Assembly (NCBI GenBank): GCA_015501595.1
Contig: JADNRX010000002.1
Coordinates: 496,001 to 560,000 of the forward strand
Direction of reading: 5' to 3'
From: Hymenopellis radicata
Lineage: Eukaryota > Basidiomycota > Agaricomycetes > Agaricales > Physalacriaceae
DNA length: 64,000 nt
Shown here piece after piece: positions 63,759 through 64,000 of the stretch (positions are counted from its first letter, which is position 1; every line of letters starts with the position of its first letter). The translations under genes were made by a program, and so were the position numbers. Under the pieces are notes generated by a model. It did no database searches and was not told the DNA's origin. It was given only the letters and a program-made list of their open reading frames with translations.

Positions 63759-64000
63759 CGTGGTCGATGGTTATCTTTTTACCGTTTTGCTATTTCAACC
63801 GGCCGAGGCCCGGACCTGAGGAATGTCCAGTGTCCACATGCAAGCGAACCTGAACGACGGAAGCACGCTGAGAGTTGCAATAACATTTGCGGACATTTGA
63901 AGTTTGAACAAGAGCAGTCTTGTCTTGTAGTTTTTAGTACTGATCAGACTCAACTTGAGAACGACGTACTTGGAGGAAAAGGTGTTCGACGCTCGATCGT
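63759..64000. other. right-edge intergenic sequence
   Basis: Upstream region of the acyltransferase; no gene seen before the window ends. Confidence 0.4.

Overview
The window is nuclear DNA of a filamentous basidiomycete (Agaricomycetes). Genes are packed tightly and are cut by many introns of about 45-60 nt with GTRNGT donors, CTNAC-like branch sites and YAG acceptors. Several protein families present are typical of mushroom-forming fungi (F-box/LRR-like proteins, DUF6534 membrane proteins, CE16-type GDSL esterases). I see no bacterial, viral or organellar sequence.

Layout. 1-1.1 kb: 3' part of an F-box-like gene (-). 1.5-6.7 kb: SPT6 elongation factor (-), divergent from a RibD/Rib2-type deaminase (6.8-7.3, +). 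7.75-9.9 kb: L-ornithine N5-monooxygenase (sidA, first step of hydroxamate siderophore synthesis) behind a cluster of GATA-factor sites. 10.0-12.0 kb: sphingoid base kinase (-). 12.4-13.4 kb: frame-broken methyltransferase (+). 13.6-17.3 kb: NatB auxiliary subunit NAA25/MDM20 (-). 17.5 kb: orphan exon-1 copy of a GDSL esterase gene. 18.5-20.4 kb: DUF6534 protein. 20.8-23.2 kb: two tandem GDSL esterases. 23.4-30.0 kb: ATG2. 30.2-31.5 kb: divergent RLP24 and VPS55. 31.6-33.0 kb: methyltransferase (-). 33.18-33.59 kb: a MITE-like element flanked by TTAA.

33.9-38.4 kb: divergent SPT8 (SAGA) and SRP54. 38.8-41.0 kb: DH-BAR-SH3 RhoGEF. 41.2-44.0 kb: membrane protein, proteasome-chaperone-3-like protein and a short-chain dehydrogenase (all -). 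44.4-45.6 kb: alpha/beta esterase. 46.4-48.4 kb: MFS monocarboxylate-type transporter. 48.5-49.7 kb: uncharacterised gene with frame breaks. 49.7-51.8 kb: gene-poor. 51.8-53.6 kb: cytochrome P450. 54.4-55.5 kb: uncharacterised protein (-). 56.2-56.6 kb: small unknown (-). 57.2-58.5 kb: decayed old yellow enzyme gene. 58.6-61.9 kb: MED16 (Mediator). 62.1-63.8 kb: condensation/acetyltransferase-like protein (-).

Most genes are housekeeping (transcription elongation, Mediator, SAGA, SRP targeting, ribosome biogenesis, autophagy, N-terminal acetylation, endosomal sorting). They are interspersed with accessory metabolism (siderophore enzyme, P450, SDR, esterases, transporter). There is no obvious biosynthetic cluster: no NRPS or siderophore transporter lies beside sidA here. 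The most noteworthy signals are the GATA-site cluster before sidA, the TTAA-flanked MITE, the GDSL duplications with one orphan exon, and recurring one-base homopolymer length differences that break reading frames in several genes, including ATG2. The last may reflect the assembly rather than biology. All calls are by eye from translation and remembered family motifs; no database search was run.
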